A stretch of 37,136 nt of DNA, taken from positions 1-37,136 of the forward strand of contig JAKLER010000007.1 of the NCBI GenBank assembly GCA_022711615.1, written 5' to 3'. Positions within the stretch are counted from its first letter, which is position 1, and each line of letters starts with the position of its first letter. The position numbers and the translations under genes are program-made. The DNA comes from Acidobacteriota bacterium. GTDB lineage: Bacteria > Acidobacteriota > Thermoanaerobaculia > UBA5066. The notes beneath the pieces were generated by a model. It made no database searches, had not been told where the DNA came from, and worked only from the letters and a program-made list of their open reading frames with translations. Below are positions 35,271 through 37,136 of the stretch, in pieces.

Positions 35271-36905
35271 TCAGGGACCCGGGGAGACGTACCTGCTCCC
35301 GGCGGGCGCGACCCCGGCGGGCTCGACGAGGGTCCAGTCCCGCCTTCCGGCAAGCCATCGCGCCATCGCGCGACGGCCATTCGCGGCGTCCATGTCATCC
35401 CCCGGGTCCGCGAGGTACCGCCGGACTTCGGAAGCGCCCGCCTCGGGCGAGACGCGCGCCTCCGCGAGCGTGGCCGCCACGATCGTGTCCGCCCACCGCA
35501 CATGCCGGACCGGCACGGCGGGAGGGAGCAACGCCGCGGCGGTGACGAGCGCGGCCGCGCCGATCGGGACGACCGCGCCGGAGAGCCGCCTCTCGCGGAC
35601 CGCCTCGAGGACGAGAGCGGCCAAGAGCGCCGTCCCGAGCGCCAGGGGCGCTGCGGCGCCGCACCGGTAGCGGGTCGTCGTCGAGACGAGGACGCACGCC
35701 CCGAGGGGGACGAGGACCGCCGCCGCGACGAGGAGCCCCTCCCCTCTCCGGAAGAGGCTGCGGCGCGCCGAGAGGACGAGCCCGACGGCGCCGGGACCGA
35801 GGAGGAGCGTGAAGAGGGGGAGGCGCGCGAGAACCGGCAGCCGGGCCCGGAAGAACTCGAAGCTCGCGTTGTCGGCGATCTCCGCCCGCTGGAACGCGCT
35901 CGCGAGCTTTCGGGCGAGGAGCGCGGGGAGTCCGAGCGGTTCGCCCCTCCACGTCCGGAGCGTGCCGACCGACGCAGCGAGGGTCGAGCCGCGAGCCTCC
36001 CGGAGCACCTCAAAAATGAGGGGCGAGGTCGAGCCCGAGCCGTCGGCGCCCCGCGCGTTCGCCCACGGGATCCCGACGAGGGGGCGGGTGTCGAACGCGA
36101 ACGGAGGGGCCCCGGCCAGGACGTTCCGGGCCACGAGCGGCGCGAGCGCGAGGAGGAGACCGGCGGCGAACGCCGCGACGGTCCCGCTGCGCCGCGTGCC
36201 TCGGTCCGCGCGGACGGCGAGGGCCGCGCCCGCGAGGAGGCCGAGGGGCAGGACAGTCTGCTTCAGCAGGGCCGCAGCGCCCGCGAGGAGGCCGAGGCCC
36301 GCCCCGCGGACCGGTCCCGACGGCCGCTCTCCGAGGAGCGGGAGCGCGAGGAGGAGCGCCGAGAGGTGCGCGACAGGGCCGTCGCGGTAGAGGAAGCCGT
36401 CCAGGAAGACGAGGGGGCCGAGGAGACCGTGCATCGCCCCGGCGGCGGCGCCGGCGCAGGCCGCCAGGACGGGGCCGCGCCCCGACCGGACGAGGATCGC
36501 CGCGCACGCCGCCCCGAGCGCCCCGGAGGCGACGACGGCGAGGAGGAGCTGGGCGAGGCGGACGAGCGGGACGGCCCCGGGGCGAGGCACGCCCGCGAGC
36601 GCGAGCAGGTAGGGGTAGCCGGGGCCCTGGTAGAAGACGTTCGGCGGCATCGCCGCGTCCCACTCCGCCTCCGTCCCGAAGCGCTTCTGCCACGAGAAGA
36701 AGGGGCGGAAAGCGGGGACGTCGAGGACGTTCCCCGAGGCGATCCTCTTCGCGGACTGCACCGCTGCCCACTCGTCGGTCTCGGTCCAGAGGTGCCACCC
36801 GGACAGGGGGGATTCCTCGCGTTCCGCGAACGCCGCGAGGCGCACGCCGAGGACGAGCATCCCGGCGACGAGCGCCGCGAGGAGCACGGGCCTGCGCAGC
36901 GTCAC
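35271..36905 (-). CDS. GT-C-like multi-pass membrane protein (putative glycosyltransferase)
   Basis: The 544-residue protein has many hydrophobic helices, roughly 10-12. After TM1 comes a periplasmic loop SGWHLWTETDEWAAVQSAKRIASGN, whose TDEW acidic pair in the first loop is typical of the GT-C glycosyltransferases (ArnT/PMT-like). GYPYLLALAG precedes the next helix. A periplasmic segment of about 100 residues sits in the middle (from about 275). Such enzymes transfer sugars from lipid-phosphate donors on the outside of the membrane. Acceptor and donor are unknown, and no polysaccharide genes are visible here. The GTG start (36905) lies 10 bases after the stop of the metallopeptidase gene. 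Confidence 0.7.
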   Translation of the reverse strand: MTLRRPVLLAALVAGMLVLGVRLAAFAEREESPLSGWHLWTETDEWAAVQSAKRIASGNVLDVPAFRPFFSWQKRFGTEAEWDAAMPPNVFYQGPGYPYLLALAGVPRPGAVPLVRLAQLLLAVVASGALGAACAAILVRSGRGPVLAACAGAAAGAMHGLLGPLVFLDGFLYRDGPVAHLSALLLALPLLGERPSGPVRGAGLGLLAGAAALLKQTVLPLGLLAGAALAVRADRGTRRSGTVAAFAAGLLLALAPLVARNVLAGAPPFAFDTRPLVGIPWANARGADGSGSTSPLIFEVLREARGSTLAASVGTLRTWRGEPLGLPALLARKLASAFQRAEIADNASFEFFRARLPVLARLPLFTLLLGPGAVGLVLSARRSLFRRGEGLLVAAAVLVPLGACVLVSTTTRYRCGAAAPLALGTALLAALVLEAVRERRLSGAVVPIGAAALVTAAALLPPAVPVRHVRWADTIVAATLAEARVSPEAGASEVRRYLADPGDDMDAANGRRAMARWLAGRRDWTLVEPAGVAPAGSRYVSPGP

Positions 36906-36915
36906 GTGAGGTCCG

Positions 36916-37136
36916 TCAGTACGGCATCTCGTCGTCCTCGAGCCCGAAGTAGTGGCCGAGCTCGTGGCGGACGGTGTCCTGGATCTCGTGGACCGCCTCG
37001 CGGTTCGAGGCGCAGCAGCGGAGGATCGGACCGCGGAAGACGACGACCTGCGGCGGAAGCCCCGGCAGCCCGTCGAAGGCGACCTCTGTTCGCATCGGAC
37101 CGCGGTAGATCCCGAAGAGCTCCTCGCCGTCCGGCG
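36916..37136 (-). CDS. Zincin-like metallopeptidase (N-terminus beyond the window)
   Basis: The last 73 codons of a gene entering from the right edge. The C-terminal residues include PDGEELFGIYRGP, LPPQVVVFRGPILRCCA and EIQDTVRHELGHYFGLEDDEMPY. HELGH is the HExxH zinc motif, and the closing GLEDDEMPY is typical of the zincin-like metallopeptidase family (PF06262-type, DUF1025). The protein should be near 120 residues in full. Physiological substrate unknown. It is upstream of the GT-C-like gene on the same strand with a 10-base gap, so the two probably share a message. Confidence 0.88.
   Translation of the reverse strand, partial: PDGEELFGIYRGPMRTEVAFDGLPGLPPQVVVFRGPILRCCASNREAVHEIQDTVRHELGHYFGLEDDEMPY

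Overview
The window is very GC-rich, gene-dense chromosomal DNA from what looks like a Gram-negative-type, menaquinone-using bacterium. It encodes a TonB-like protein, a periplasmic HtrA/DegP protease, a PBP1B-like class A penicillin-binding protein, two-subunit GlyQ/GlyS and MqnE of the futalosine menaquinone route. The long GreA-domain protein, the futalosine pathway and the base composition would fit Acidobacteriota or a neighbouring phylum. That placement is inference: no rRNA gene or other decisive marker is present. No tRNA, rRNA, CRISPR array, insertion sequence, integrase or attachment site was seen. The longest gene-free stretches are 103-338 and 23804-23977, both under 300 bases and both described below.

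Layout. Positions 1-967 (+) hold the tail of an unknown gene, a hairpin, a TM2-domain protein and a DUF2752 protein. Positions 1008-7097 form a sulfur-related module. A MocR-type regulator (-) is divergent from a tight + operon encoding a DsrC-like carrier with both redox cysteines, a NarI/DsrM-like membrane protein, a DsrK/HdrD-like Fe-S protein and a cysteine desulfurase. A cysteine synthase-like gene converges on it across a 26-bp perfect palindrome. No sulfite reductase genes are present, so this looks like a compact DsrC/quinone-redox and cysteine-sulfur locus, not a canonical dissimilatory sulfate pathway. It is the most interesting region of the window.

Positions 7176-17599 are all on the - strand: a CMD/AhpD-fold protein, a HhH DNA glycosylase-like protein coupled to a class A PBP, a GreA-domain protein with an extension of about 540 residues, a secreted chalcone isomerase-like protein, glyS, glyQ and recO. 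Positions 17568-20318 (+) hold an MFS transporter, a small CxxC protein and mqnE; the MFS start overlaps the divergent recO start. Positions 20335-23803 (-) encode a two-TM protein of unknown function, DegP and a TonB-like protein.

Positions 23885-35262 (+) are the translation/RNA superoperon: a promoter, a rimP-leader-like hairpin, then rimP, nusA, infB, DUF503, rbfA, a DHH phosphoesterase and truB. These are followed by rpsO and pnp, which have their own near-consensus promoter, and a textbook terminator after pnp. Genes within it are mostly coupled by GTGA or ATGA overlaps. The ylxR and ribF genes often found in this cluster are absent. The end of the window (-) carries a GT-C-like membrane protein and the C-terminal part of a zincin-family metallopeptidase.
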